Source: B1 sp964355075
GTDB taxonomy: Bacteria > Bacteroidota > Bacteroidia > UKL13-3
NCBI GenBank assembly: GCA_964355075.1
Contig: CAYHCF010000001.1
Coordinates: 157,414-221,413, forward strand
Length of the DNA: 64,000 nucleotides
Direction of reading: 5' to 3'
Part shown: positions 1 through 9,600 of the stretch, in pieces
How the letters are laid out: each line of letters starts with the position of its first letter
Position numbering within the stretch: position 1 is the first letter of the stretch
Translations under genes and position numbers: made by a program
Notes under the pieces: model-generated
Told to the model about the DNA's origin: nothing
Databases searched by the model: none
Seen by the model: only the letters and a program-made list of their open reading frames with translations

Positions 1-1009
1 TATTGCTTTGATAGTAACTGCTTATATAGGGTGAATTGAGCCAGGAGGGCATTGAGGCTAAAATGGAAGGAATGGCTTCGATTGATTTTTTCCCATTGGC
101 ATAGGCGCGTAAAAAAACGGTACTGTTTTGCATCAATGAATCCAAAAAGGGCGTATAGCCGGGTTTATGATAATAGCCTACATATTCCTTACCCAAACTT
201 TCTACAATAATTAATACGATATTGGGATGACAGGTATCTCCTGCAATTGTCTGAACAGGATTGAAATAGCGCTGAGCTTTCCCGTCAGAAAAATAGTTCA
301 TCTTTTGCAAGCCACTTTGTTGCGTACTCATGATGATGTTAAACGGTGTATTTACAACCAAAGGAACCAACTCAGGCCGCGTCTGACGGGCAGCATCAAA
401 GGTATTGAGCGGCAACAATCCTATACTCCCCCTGGCTCCTAAAAAGAAGATACCCGCCAACACAAAGCCCATCACTATTCGTTCAAATAATTTTGGTTTT
501 ACGGATCCCATTGCAAGGGTTAATGCCTTTTTATAGGTGAGCAAATACCCTTTATAAAGTAAATAAAGCAAGGCAGATAAAAGCAAAAACAGATACCAGT
601 AATCAAGGAGATAGGCTTTGGCCAGTCCATTTATTTCGTTGTGCATTTCAAATAGATCTATCCCACTTCTTTTCCCACTAAAAGGGAAATAAGCAGTATC
701 AATTAAATTTAAAATGAGGCCTGTACCGTTTATTATTATAAACAAAAAGAATAGAAATTGCTGATAATATTTCTTGATTTGCCATTTTTTGGGAAGAAAA
801 TGAAGTAAAATTAAAACGCTATTCAGGTAAATAAGTGACGAAAAATCATAAATAACTCCGAATAAAAAGGCTTTTAAAAGTGCAAAAATCCCAAATGAAA
901 TAAAAACCTGATTAAAAAATAAAAATATTAGCCGGCAAACAAATGCCAGTATCATCGCTATTAACAGCCTTAATCCCAATATTTTTACGAACGGGAATTT
1001 TATTAACAT
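1..1009 (-). CDS. LTA-synthase-like sulfatase / phosphoglycerol transferase family membrane protein (C-terminus cut by window edge)
   Basis: Reading the minus strand from ATG at 1007-1009 gives 336 uninterrupted codons running off the window start. The first ~200 residues hold about five hydrophobic segments (for example LRLLIAMILAFVCRLIFLFF and IVMGFVLAGIFFLGA), followed by an extracytoplasmic domain opening with NIVLIIVESLGKEYVGYY. This is the typical start of an alkaline-phosphatase-fold sulfatase of the LtaS/MdoB group, where the conserved Glu binds metal. GKKSIEAIPSILASMPSW follows, with Ser309 at the expected nucleophile position (LtaS itself uses Thr). Family members transfer phosphoglycerol or phosphoethanolamine-like groups to glycans or lipids outside the inner membrane; the substrate here is unknown. 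The gene diverges from murB with 71 bp between the starts. The family call is strong; the exact reaction is not established. Confidence 0.85.
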   Translation of the reverse strand, partial: MLIKFPFVKILGLRLLIAMILAFVCRLIFLFFNQVFISFGIFALLKAFLFGVIYDFSSLIYLNSVLILLHFLPKKWQIKKYYQQFLFFLFIIINGTGLILNLIDTAYFPFSGKRSGIDLFEMHNEINGLAKAYLLDYWYLFLLLSALLYLLYKGYLLTYKKALTLAMGSVKPKLFERIVMGFVLAGIFFLGARGSIGLLPLNTFDAARQTRPELVPLVVNTPFNIIMSTQQSGLQKMNYFSDGKAQRYFNPVQTIAGDTCHPNIVLIIVESLGKEYVGYYHKPGYTPFLDSLMQNSTVFLRAYANGKKSIEAIPSILASMPSWLNSPYISSYYQSN

Positions 1010-1080
1010 AGGTCGCTAAAATAGTTTAAATTTTTTATATCGCTTTTTTAAAATGCTTTTGTTTATTTGCTGCCGGATTT

Positions 1081-2097
1081 ATGGTCGTATATCAGAACAT
1101 TTCTTTACTGCCTTATAATACATTTGGAATAGATGTAAAGGCCGCCCAGTTTGTTGAAGTAAAAACTGTGGAAGAGGTTCAGGTTATCTGCACTACTTTT
1201 AATCTTCATGAACGCAAAAACCTGATATTAGGTGGGGGAAGCAATATTTTATTAACTAAGGATTTTGAAGGTATGGTGGTAAAAATGAACCTAAAAGGTA
1301 TAGATACCATCAGAGAGGATGAAAATCATGTTTGGGTTAAAGCCATGAGTGGTGAACTTTGGAATGATTTTGTAATGTATTGCGTGAACCGAAATTATGC
1401 CGGAGTCGAAAATTTATCACTCATTCCGGGTTGTGTGGGTGCAGCTCCCATGCAAAATATTGGCGCATACGGTGTTGAATTAAAGGAGACTTTTGAAGAA
1501 CTTTTTGCCATAGATATGGAATCCGGCAAATTGGTAAAATTTACGAATGCTGAATGTAAATTCGGATACCGGGAGAGCATTTTCAAGAATGAAGCCAAAG
1601 GAAAATACATTATTGTGGCGGTTACTTTTAAGCTTTCCAAAAACCCAAACTTTAATATAAGTTATGGTGCCATCAAGGAAACGCTTGAAAAAAGAGGAAT
1701 ACCGGAACCGGATATAAAAAGCATCAGTGATGTCATTATTGAAATACGGACTTCAAAACTACCCAACCCCGAATTATTGGGAAATTCGGGTAGTTTCTTT
1801 AAAAACCCTGAAATTCAGAAGGAAAAATTTGATGCCCTGAAAGTATTATTTCCCGACATTGTAGGTTATCCTTTACCCAATAATCTGGTGAAAGTACCGG
1901 CAGGATGGCTAATTGAGCAATGTGGATGGAAGGGTAAAAAGGTTGGCAATACAGGAGCACACAAAGATCAGTCCCTTGTTTTGGTTAATTACGGTGGTGC
2001 GAGTGGAGATGAAATCTGGCAACTGGCACTCAGAATCAGCGAATCGGTTCAGGATAAATTTGGCATCAAGATCACGCCTGAGGTAAATATAATTTAG
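1081..2097 (+). CDS. murB: UDP-N-acetylenolpyruvoylglucosamine reductase (MurB, type I)
   Basis: The 338-residue protein is the cytoplasmic flavoenzyme that reduces UDP-GlcNAc-enolpyruvate to UDP-MurNAc with NADPH, the second committed step of peptidoglycan synthesis. Visible signatures are the FAD-binding GGGSNILL near residue 51, LSLIPGCVGAAPMQNIGAYG around residues 114-133, YRESIFK, and GNSGSFFKNP near residue 236, whose first Ser after NSG is the likely proton donor. The C-terminal ITPEVNII carries the second catalytic Glu. The length and the presence of the Tyr-loop region fit type I (E. coli-like) MurB. It starts at the first ATG after the divergent intergenic gap and ends 5 bp before the convergent gpmI stop. 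Confidence 0.96.
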   Translation: MVVYQNISLLPYNTFGIDVKAAQFVEVKTVEEVQVICTTFNLHERKNLILGGGSNILLTKDFEGMVVKMNLKGIDTIREDENHVWVKAMSGELWNDFVMYCVNRNYAGVENLSLIPGCVGAAPMQNIGAYGVELKETFEELFAIDMESGKLVKFTNAECKFGYRESIFKNEAKGKYIIVAVTFKLSKNPNFNISYGAIKETLEKRGIPEPDIKSISDVIIEIRTSKLPNPELLGNSGSFFKNPEIQKEKFDALKVLFPDIVGYPLPNNLVKVPAGWLIEQCGWKGKKVGNTGAHKDQSLVLVNYGGASGDEIWQLALRISESVQDKFGIKITPEVNII

Positions 2098-2102
2098 TCT
2101 GC

Positions 2103-3632
2103 CTACTTTATTAATAAGCTTTCTCCTGTCATTTCAACCGGCTGAGAAATACCCATCAACGCAAGAATTGTTGGCGCTAAATCGGCAAGCTTTCCATTTC
2201 CTATCTGATGTACGATATCCGTTTCAATCAGCATTAAGGGTACATCATTGGTGGTATGGGCGGTATTGGGCGAATCGTCTTCTTCGTTGATCATATACTC
2301 ACCATTTCCATGGTCGGCCGTAACCAATAAACTATATCCTTTTGCCAAAGCCGCTTTTACAATTCTTCCCAAACAATCATCCACTTTTTCAACAGCCTTT
2401 ATCTCGGCAGGTATTACACCTGTATGCCCAACCATATCGGCATTGGCAAAATTAACACACATAAAATCACTTTCGTTTTTTTCAATCTCATCTAGTGTAA
2501 ACCGGCATACCTGTTCGGCACTCATCTCGGGTTGTAAATCATAGGTTGCCACTTTTGGAGAAGGAGCCATATGCCGTGTTTCGCCTTCAAAAGGGGCTTC
2601 CTGACCCCCACTGAAAAAGAACGTTACATGAGGATATTTTTCCGTTTCGGCAATCCGAACCTGTTTCCTTTTATTTTGTTCCAGCACTTCGCCCAGGGTA
2701 TGATTTAATTCAATATCCGGGAAAACAACCTGTATGTTTTTAAACGTTTTATCGTAATCGGTTAAGGTAACATAGTTCAAATCGAGTGGTATCATTTCCT
2801 GTTCGGGATAGGCCTGTTGTGTAAGGGCCAATGTGATCTCTCTTCCCCGGTCGGTACGGAAATTAATATTAATTACTATATCTCCTTCTTCGATTAACGC
2901 AATGGGTTTCTGGTTGGCTTGAACACAAATAATGGGTTTTAGAAATTCGTCGGTTTCATCCCTTTTATAGCGTTCAGAAATAGTGCTGAACACATCTGAA
3001 GAAGATTCCCCCAATCCCTTTACCAGTGCATCATAAGCTAATTTTATGCGTTCCCATCTTTTATCACGATCCATGGCATAATATCTACCGGTAACGCTGG
3101 CTATTTTCCCGCCTGTGTGATCCAATTGATTTTGCAGATCATGGAGAAAATTTAATCCGCTTTTTGGATCGGTATCTCTCCCATCTGTGAAAGCATGGAC
3201 AAAGAAATTGGCAAACTGATGCTCAAAAAACAAACTGCACAGGCCTTTTAAATGCTCAATACTGCTATGTACGCCACCATCACTAACCAGGCCGATCAGA
3301 TGGATCTTTTTATTCCGGGACTTTGCATCGTGAATTGCATCCAGTAAGGTTTTGTTTTGTTTCACCAGACCTTCCTTAAAGGCTTTATTGATTAATACCA
3401 ACTGCTGATACACAACGCGCCCGGCACCGATATTCATGTGACCCACCTCACTGTTCCCCATTTGTCCATCAGGCAAACCTACCCATTCGCCGCAGGTATG
3501 CAGTTCACTATTTGGGTAATTAGCTATCAATGAATCAAAATTGGGTTTATGGGCCAGATTGATTGCATTTCCTTTATAAGGTTTACCGATTCCCCAGCCA
3601 TCCAGGATCAAAAGAATTACACGTTTCTTCAT
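2103..3632 (-). CDS. gpmI: 2,3-bisphosphoglycerate-independent phosphoglycerate mutase
   Basis: GpmI interconverts 3- and 2-phosphoglycerate in glycolysis using two Mn ions and a phosphoserine intermediate. The 509-residue protein starts MKKRVILLILDGWGIG, with metal ligand Asp11. The catalytic Ser61 lies in QMGNSEVGHMNIGAGR. Further metal-site motifs are NFANADMVGHTG, VTADHGNGEYM and NTAHTTNDVPL. The open frame extends 25 codons upstream of 3632, but that stretch has no family similarity, so the ATG at 3632 is chosen. It is divergent from the DUF4783 gene and convergent with murB. Together with pyk in the same window it supplies two lower-glycolysis enzymes, but the two genes are not linked in an operon. 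Confidence 0.96.
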   Translation of the reverse strand: MKKRVILLILDGWGIGKPYKGNAINLAHKPNFDSLIANYPNSELHTCGEWVGLPDGQMGNSEVGHMNIGAGRVVYQQLVLINKAFKEGLVKQNKTLLDAIHDAKSRNKKIHLIGLVSDGGVHSSIEHLKGLCSLFFEHQFANFFVHAFTDGRDTDPKSGLNFLHDLQNQLDHTGGKIASVTGRYYAMDRDKRWERIKLAYDALVKGLGESSSDVFSTISERYKRDETDEFLKPIICVQANQKPIALIEEGDIVININFRTDRGREITLALTQQAYPEQEMIPLDLNYVTLTDYDKTFKNIQVVFPDIELNHTLGEVLEQNKRKQVRIAETEKYPHVTFFFSGGQEAPFEGETRHMAPSPKVATYDLQPEMSAEQVCRFTLDEIEKNESDFMCVNFANADMVGHTGVIPAEIKAVEKVDDCLGRIVKAALAKGYSLLVTADHGNGEYMINEEDDSPNTAHTTNDVPLMLIETDIVHQIGNGKLADLAPTILALMGISQPVEMTGESLLIK

Positions 3633-3745
3633 AAATGCAAAAATATTGCTTTCAAAATAATAAACTTGCACTTTATTTCGTACCGGATTAAATAAACCCG
3701 TTGGCATGGTTTTTGGGAACTATTCCAATATTAAGTGTGTGTAAT

Positions 3746-4129
3746 ATGAAAAGTTTAAGATTGAGCGTTTTATTAATTGTTCTTTTACCTATTGCCGCTG
3801 TGGCCGACGGATTTGATGATTTGATGATTGCCATGCGGAATGGTTCAGCAACAGCAATAACCAAATATTTTAACACCAATGTTGAATTGACTTTATTAGA
3901 TAATGAAGGCATATACAGTAAAGTACAGGCAGAACAGATGCTCAAAAATTTCTTTACACAGCATCCGCCAAAAAATGTAAATATTCAGCACAGGGGCTCA
4001 TCTGCACAAGGGGCTCAATATGCAATTGCCATTTATGAAGCCAGCAATGGAAAGTTCCGTATCTATATTTTTATGAAGGATAACGGGAATGGTTTGCAGG
4101 TCAATGAGTTCAGGATAGAACGCGAATAG
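3746..4129 (+). CDS. DUF4783 family exported protein
   Basis: This is a 127-residue protein with an N-terminal signal peptide (MKSLRLSVLLIVLLPIAAVA, residues 1-20) and a small mature domain beginning DGFDDLMIAMRNGSA. The pattern DLMIAMRNGSATAITKYF, a central QAEQMLKNFF and a C-terminal FRIYIFMKDNGNG match the DUF4783 family of Bacteroidota, an NTF2-like periplasmic or surface domain of unknown function. I set the start at the ATG at 3746, because the longer frame from 3701 would put 15 residues before a complete signal peptide. It sits alone between divergent gpmI and convergent thyA. No function can be stated beyond export. Confidence 0.8.
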   Translation: MKSLRLSVLLIVLLPIAAVADGFDDLMIAMRNGSATAITKYFNTNVELTLLDNEGIYSKVQAEQMLKNFFTQHPPKNVNIQHRGSSAQGAQYAIAIYEASNGKFRIYIFMKDNGNGLQVNEFRIERE

Positions 4130-4142
4130 ACTCTGGGAAAGT

Positions 4143-4937
4143 TTAGATAGCTACAGGAGCTCTAATTGCAGGATGTGGCGTGTAATTTTCGAACTCAAAA
4201 TCTTCAAATTCAAAGTCGAATATTGATTTTTTATCCGGGTTTATTTTAAGCGTGGGATAAGCCCGCGGTTCTCTGGAAAGCTGGAGTTCAACCTGTTCGA
4301 AGTGGTTATTATAGATATGTACATCTCCAAAAGTATGTATGAAATCTCCCACCTTTAGGCCACATACCTGAGCGATCATATGGGTTAATAAGGCATAACT
4401 TGCAATATTAAAGGGAACGCCTAAAAACAGATCGGCGCTTCGTTGGTACAGCTGACAACTCAATTTCGCGTCAGCCACATAGAATTGAAAAAAAGCATGG
4501 CAAGGCATCAGGGCCATTTTTGGCAAATCGGCTACATTCCAGGCACTCACAATCATGCGCCGGCTATCCGGGTTATTTTTAATGGTTTCAATCACCTCTG
4601 TTAACTGGTCGACTTGTTTTCCATCGGGGGCTTGCCAGGAGCGCCATTGGTGGCCATAAACGGGACCCAAATCTCCATTTGCATCCGCCCATTCATCCCA
4701 TATGCTTACCCCATGTTCTTTGAGGTAACGGATATTGGTTTCACCTTTTATGAACCAAAGCAGCTCATAGATGATTGATTTAAGGTGAACTTTTTTTGTA
4801 GTTATTAAAGGGAAACCCCGGCTTAAATCGAATCGCAGCTGTGCTCCAAACATACTGCGGGTACCCGTTCCGGTACGGTCTGATTTATAGGTTCCGTTTT
4901 TATAGATATGCGCTAAGAGTTCTTCGTACTGGTTCAT
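4143..4937 (-). CDS. thyA: Thymidylate synthase
   Basis: ThyA methylates dUMP to dTMP using 5,10-methylenetetrahydrofolate, yielding dihydrofolate. At 264 residues it equals the E. coli enzyme in length. The catalytic Cys146 is in LMPCHAFFQF; the dUMP-binding segment QRSADLFLGVPFNIASYA and the RRMIVSAWN arginine pair follow family order. HTFGDVHIYNNH near the C-terminus and the terminal APVAI complete the folate site. Stop is 13 bp from the convergent DUF4783 gene. No dihydrofolate reductase gene is adjacent in this window. The upstream 400 bp are a repeat-rich non-coding stretch in which no promoter for this gene could be recognised. Confidence 0.97.
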   Translation of the reverse strand: MNQYEELLAHIYKNGTYKSDRTGTGTRSMFGAQLRFDLSRGFPLITTKKVHLKSIIYELLWFIKGETNIRYLKEHGVSIWDEWADANGDLGPVYGHQWRSWQAPDGKQVDQLTEVIETIKNNPDSRRMIVSAWNVADLPKMALMPCHAFFQFYVADAKLSCQLYQRSADLFLGVPFNIASYALLTHMIAQVCGLKVGDFIHTFGDVHIYNNHFEQVELQLSREPRAYPTLKINPDKKSIFDFEFEDFEFENYTPHPAIRAPVAI

Positions 4938-5029
4938 GCTGGCATTTTAATGAAGCCAAATATGGATTGTTTCCATGATCATTTGTTCAGATATTTTCAA
5001 CAAAAGATATGGAGCGGAAATTGGGAGGT

Positions 5030-5235
5030 TGCAAATTACAAATTGCGATAAGATAAGAAAATATCGAATATCGATTCCGATCAATCAGAAGAATAATGAA
5101 GTAAAAATTCTTCGATATTCGATATTCGGCGTTTATCATTCGATATTTTCTTATCCTAATCTGCGAATTTCTAATCTTCTCATCTGTAATTTGTAATCTG
5201 TAATTTTCTAATCTGCAATCTTATAATCTTCTTAA
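5030..5235. repeat. Word-like intergenic repeat array with inverted arms
   Basis: The 414-bp gap between thyA and the aminotransferase gene contains short near-repeated words. An 18-bp perfect inverted repeat links 5052-5069 (GATAAGAAAATATCGAAT) with 5138-5155. TTCGATATTC is repeated in direct orientation around 5111-5128. The right part cycles through variants of TAATCTG, GTAATTTG and CTAATCTGC up to about 5220. An open frame crosses the array but its peptide resembles nothing and follows the repeat words, so I treat the stretch as non-coding. Confidence 0.75.
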
Positions 5236-5307
5236 TTGCAACCAGATTAAACTCAAATTAATTATTGTGCATTTCAATTATGCGTATGGTATTACGATCA
5301 AAAAAAT

Positions 5308-5315
5308 TACTTTTG
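5308..5315 (+). promoter_or_regulatory. Candidate Bacteroidota -7 box (TAnnTTTG) for the aminotransferase gene
   Basis: TACTTTTG matches the phylum's TAnnTTTG -7 consensus 36 bp before the start codon. No clear TTG -33 element lies at the expected 17-23 bp spacing, so the call rests on the -7 box alone. Confidence 0.4.
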
Positions 5316-5351
5316 ATTTGTTAATTTCCTAAACATTTAATAATACTAGGG

Positions 5352-6635
5352 ATGACTCAAAATCGCAGAAATTTTATCAAACAAAGTACAACTGCTTTTG
5401 TGGCAGGAATGGTATTCCCAAAATTTTTAGAATCCGCTGTTCCTCCTTTGCCATTTAACAAGGGAATGATTGATTCAAAAGATGAATCCTATTGGCACAT
5501 GGTAAGGCAACAATTTCCATTATCCAAAGATTGGGCATATTTAAACAATGGGACCATGGGGCCCTCGCCTTATCCCGTTATTGAAGCCACCCGAAAAGGA
5601 ATGATGGACTGCGATCAGAATGGTAGCTATGGCGGTTGGGAAAGCACTTCGGCAAAAATCGGAAAGTTTGTTGGTGCCAACGAAGATGAAATTGCGTTAA
5701 CCCATAATGTAACCGATGGCATCAATATTCATTGCTGGGGTTTACCCCTAAAAAAAGGGGATGAAGTTATCTTAACCACACATGAACATGTGGGCAATGC
5801 ATTACCCTGGTTGAACCGGAGAAAATTACATGGAATTGTGATTAAAGTTTTTAGTCCGGCACCCACAGCCGAAGAAACATTGAGTAGAATTACCGCACTC
5901 TATACCAAGAAGACTCGGGTGGTTGCCGTACCGCATATTCCCTGCACCCAGGGACAAATATTACCCATTAAAGAGATCTGCAGCTGGGCAAAAGAAAAAG
6001 GAATCTTTGCGGTAATTGACGGAGCACACGGACCGGGGATGTTGCAGTTGGATTTGCATGATATGGGTTGCGATACCTATACCAGTTGTTGCCATAAGTG
6101 GATGTTAGGTCCGAAAGGAACCGGGTTTTTATATGTAAGAAAAGACTTTCAGGAAACCTTACAAACTTATTTTGTGGGTGGAGGCAGTGATACCGGAAAA
6201 TGGAATATGATGCTTGACCCGATACCGATGGGAGATTACGCAGGCTCGGCACATAGGTATTATGGCGGAACACAAAATTCGGCCTTGTACAAAGGGGTGG
6301 ATGCAGCGATTGATTTTATTGAAGGAATTGGCATGGAAAATATTCACAACCGCATCAAATTTTTAGGCAAATATGTGCAAGATAGTTTACTGAACTTCGG
6401 TGATAGGATTGAGTTAATTACACCCACCGAAGAACGCTCGAGATGTGCGGTAAACGGCTTTAGAATAAAAGGAATGGAATACACCAAATTTTATGGTATT
6501 GCCGCCGAAAATAAAATACGAATACGCAGTGTTGCCGAGAATGGTTTGAATTCTTTAAGGGTTTCTACCCATATTTATAATAATATGGATGAAATTGATA
6601 AATTTATTGCAGTAATAAAAAAGGCATTAGGGTGA
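5352..6635 (+). CDS. Tat-signal PLP-dependent aminotransferase class V (isopenicillin-N-epimerase-like)
   Basis: The 427-residue protein opens with MTQNRRNFIKQSTTAFVAGM, a twin-arginine signal with RRNFIK followed by a hydrophobic stretch, predicting export in folded form. The mature part is a class V aminotransferase. YLNNGTMGPSP contacts the substrate, THNVTDGINI and the Asp of AVIDGAHGPGML bind the cofactor, and SCCHKWMLGPKGTGFLYV carries the Schiff-base Lys249. Exported members are commonly annotated as isopenicillin N epimerase or cysteine-desulfurase-like, but their substrates are mostly unknown. No partner gene points to a pathway: the next gene is a T9SS protein 62 bp downstream. The fold and cofactor are certain; the substrate is not. 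Confidence 0.88.
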   Translation: MTQNRRNFIKQSTTAFVAGMVFPKFLESAVPPLPFNKGMIDSKDESYWHMVRQQFPLSKDWAYLNNGTMGPSPYPVIEATRKGMMDCDQNGSYGGWESTSAKIGKFVGANEDEIALTHNVTDGINIHCWGLPLKKGDEVILTTHEHVGNALPWLNRRKLHGIVIKVFSPAPTAEETLSRITALYTKKTRVVAVPHIPCTQGQILPIKEICSWAKEKGIFAVIDGAHGPGMLQLDLHDMGCDTYTSCCHKWMLGPKGTGFLYVRKDFQETLQTYFVGGGSDTGKWNMMLDPIPMGDYAGSAHRYYGGTQNSALYKGVDAAIDFIEGIGMENIHNRIKFLGKYVQDSLLNFGDRIELITPTEERSRCAVNGFRIKGMEYTKFYGIAAENKIRIRSVAENGLNSLRVSTHIYNNMDEIDKFIAVIKKALG

Positions 6636-6697
6636 AAGTCCCGGCCAGGTGAAACAGAGTATTCTGACCCCAATTAATCACCTATTAATATCTATTT

Positions 6698-9600
6698 ATG
6701 GTACGCTTTATTTTACTTTTTCTATTTTCCTTCAGCCTGTTTTTCAATGGCTATGCACAAATTCCGACACCCTTTTATAAAAACGCAAGCCCAAGCAGAG
6801 CAACAGGTAATGTTGGGAATAATATGCCTTTTGGTAACAGTTCTGCATTGGGTATCCGCTTGCAGGCCTTTTATCCTCCGGGTTTATTTGGAAGCACGGT
6901 TCCTACAGGAGGTATAACCATGAACCGACTCTATTTTTTTGCAGATACCACATCAGTTGACACGATGATTTATAGTAATCTGACCATTGTTTTGGGAGAG
7001 CTTTCCAGTGCTCCGGGAACTGCTTTTGTTTGGAATACAGCTTCCAGAATGACAACGGTAATTTCGGGAGGAGGAAACAGGATTATTGCCTTAGATACCA
7101 ATTGGTTTTATATCGATTTAACGACACCTTATGTTTATGATCCTTCAAAATACTTAATGGTAGATTTTACAATTAATGGTCAAACGCCATTTATATTTTC
7201 ATGGAATACCAAATCCGGCCCATCTTCGGGCACCATGCTCTCTGCAACGAACAGCGCAGCTGCCACACCTAATAGCCTTTCCATTGGAGGTGGTATGCCG
7301 GCCATCGGTTTTGATCCATTTAAAGGACAAAATAATGCGGGAATAGAACGGGTTATTCAACCTGCAGTTTGTGCTTCCTCACAAGATGTAGTGGTAAAAG
7401 TCAAAAATTCCGGGATTAATGTAATTAACTCAGTAACGGTGAACTGGAAAGCAAATGGTACTACCCAAACGCCTTTTGTTTTAACTGCACCCATTGATAC
7501 TTTTGGCAGCCCAAAAAATGATACCATTTTAACCATTGGAACGGTGAGTTTTATTTCGGGCCCTGTTGATATTATCGCTTGGGTTTCTGCCCCAAACAGC
7601 AGTACAGACCCGGATCATTCCAATGATACCATATTTTATAAAATGGGCGCTTCATTAAATGGAATTTATTCAGTGGGTGGCAGTGTTTTTCCTACTATCA
7701 GTTCGGCTGTTCAGGCATTAATGGATTTTGGCGTATGTGGGCCTGTAACTTTTAGAGTGGATACACAGACTTTTTTTGAGCAGGTAAATATTGTTGGTAG
7801 GGTAAATGGTGCTTCCACAACCAATACCATTGTTTTTGAAGGTGTGGATCAGCAAAAAAGTGTGATTGCCTGGGGGCCTGGAATTGTAAATGCCAAACAC
7901 ATAATTAAACTGCAGGGTGCTGCCTATATTATTTTCCGCAACCTTACCGTCAGATCATTAAGCAATACCTATGGATGGGGATTTCATTTGCTCGATACCT
8001 GTAAAGTAATCGGTATCAAAAAGTGTATTCTGGATAATTCGGCTGCAGCAAGTTCAGCAACGGCCAATAATACAGCTGGTATTTCAATTAGCGGTATGCC
8101 AACCGGAACCTGTATTCCGGGACCTTGCGCAACTTCACTTTCAACTGCTGCCAGAGCCGATAGTTTAGAAATAGATTCCAATACTTTTTTATACGGATAT
8201 GAAGCCATCAATATCACGGGAAATGCCACAACGCTTTTAGGAACTGCTCATAAAATCAGAAATAATAAAATCCTTTATGCCTATCAAAACAGTATCAATC
8301 TGGTTTCACAGAATAATGTACTTATCACAAATAATACTATTTTCCCAAGACAAACAGGTGCAGCCAATGTTGGAATTTTTCTGAGTGCGGTTGGTTCAAT
8401 GAATGCAACAAGCCGGACGATTGTGAATGGCAATAAAATTTCGGGATATTCAACTGCGGGCATCTCTTTAAATAATTGCTTAGGTTCAGACAGTATAAAC
8501 AAAGGTTTGATCACGAATAATTTTATTGGCGGAATGGAACAGCTTATTGACGCCAATCCAGTTTATATCACAGGTTGCAAAAACTGGTCGGTAAGTGATA
8601 ATTCAATTAACAGGGATATCCCGAATTCTTCCGTAATAACTGCAGCAGGAATCCGGGTTTTGGGAACCACCAGTAATATTACCATCTTGAATAATATTAT
8701 TTCAATCGGAAAGGTTGGCCTGGGTATTCCTATACATTTATTACTGGCCAGCAATGTAGATAGTATGAACAACAATGCGTTCTTCAGAGCCGATACCGTA
8801 ACCAATAATCAGTTAATCAATATTGCAGGAACAGCTTATTCTTTTGCTAATTTTAAAGGTGCGGGTGGGTTCAATACAAATTCTGCTTTTGTAAAACCAT
8901 CATTCAGAAATGATACCAGTTTATACCTTACCAATGTGTGTGGCCTTCCGGTTGGTTTACCATTATCCTATGTTTCTAAAGACATTGATGGAACCAATAG
9001 ATCTAACCCGCCCATTGTAGGAGCGCATGAAAAAATCCTAACCAATAATAATTTGGCGGTTATTTCCCTGAAACAACCCGTGTCGCCAATAGTACCCGGA
9101 ACAACCCAACTAAAAGTTTTGGTTCAGAATTTGGGAGGAAATTCTGTTGTTTCCTTTACAACAGCCTACCGGTTAAATGGTGCTTCACCTGTGACGCAAG
9201 TGGTTACACCAGGAACACCTCTTGGACAATGTGATACCATGACTGTTACATTCAGTGGTTTAAGTATTGGAATAAATGACAGCGTTGTGCAATTTGTGGT
9301 TTATACTTATTTGCCAAATTCATCTCCGGATAGCGACCCTTCTAATGACACCATCAAACCCAGATTATTTACGCCTCTTGGCGGCAATTACAATATTGGC
9401 GGACCTAATGCAAGCTTTGCCAATTTCACGGAAGCCGTTTCTGCGTTGCAGGCCAGTGGTATTAAAAGTGCTGTAAATTTTAATGTTTACCCCGGAACTT
9501 ATAATGAGCAGGTAACCCTTACCGGCCCGATTACGGGTGCCTCACCCACCAATAGAATTAGTTTTGATGGATTTGATTCAACTAACCGGGTGCTAACTTA

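Noticed and set aside
227..442. Plus-strand 71-residue open frame
   Set aside because: It lies antisense inside the sulfatase-like gene; its peptide has no domain or signal and the minus-strand frame is clearly coding.
4975..5196. Open frame across the thyA-aminotransferase gap
   Set aside because: The peptide simply reads through repeat words and resembles no protein.
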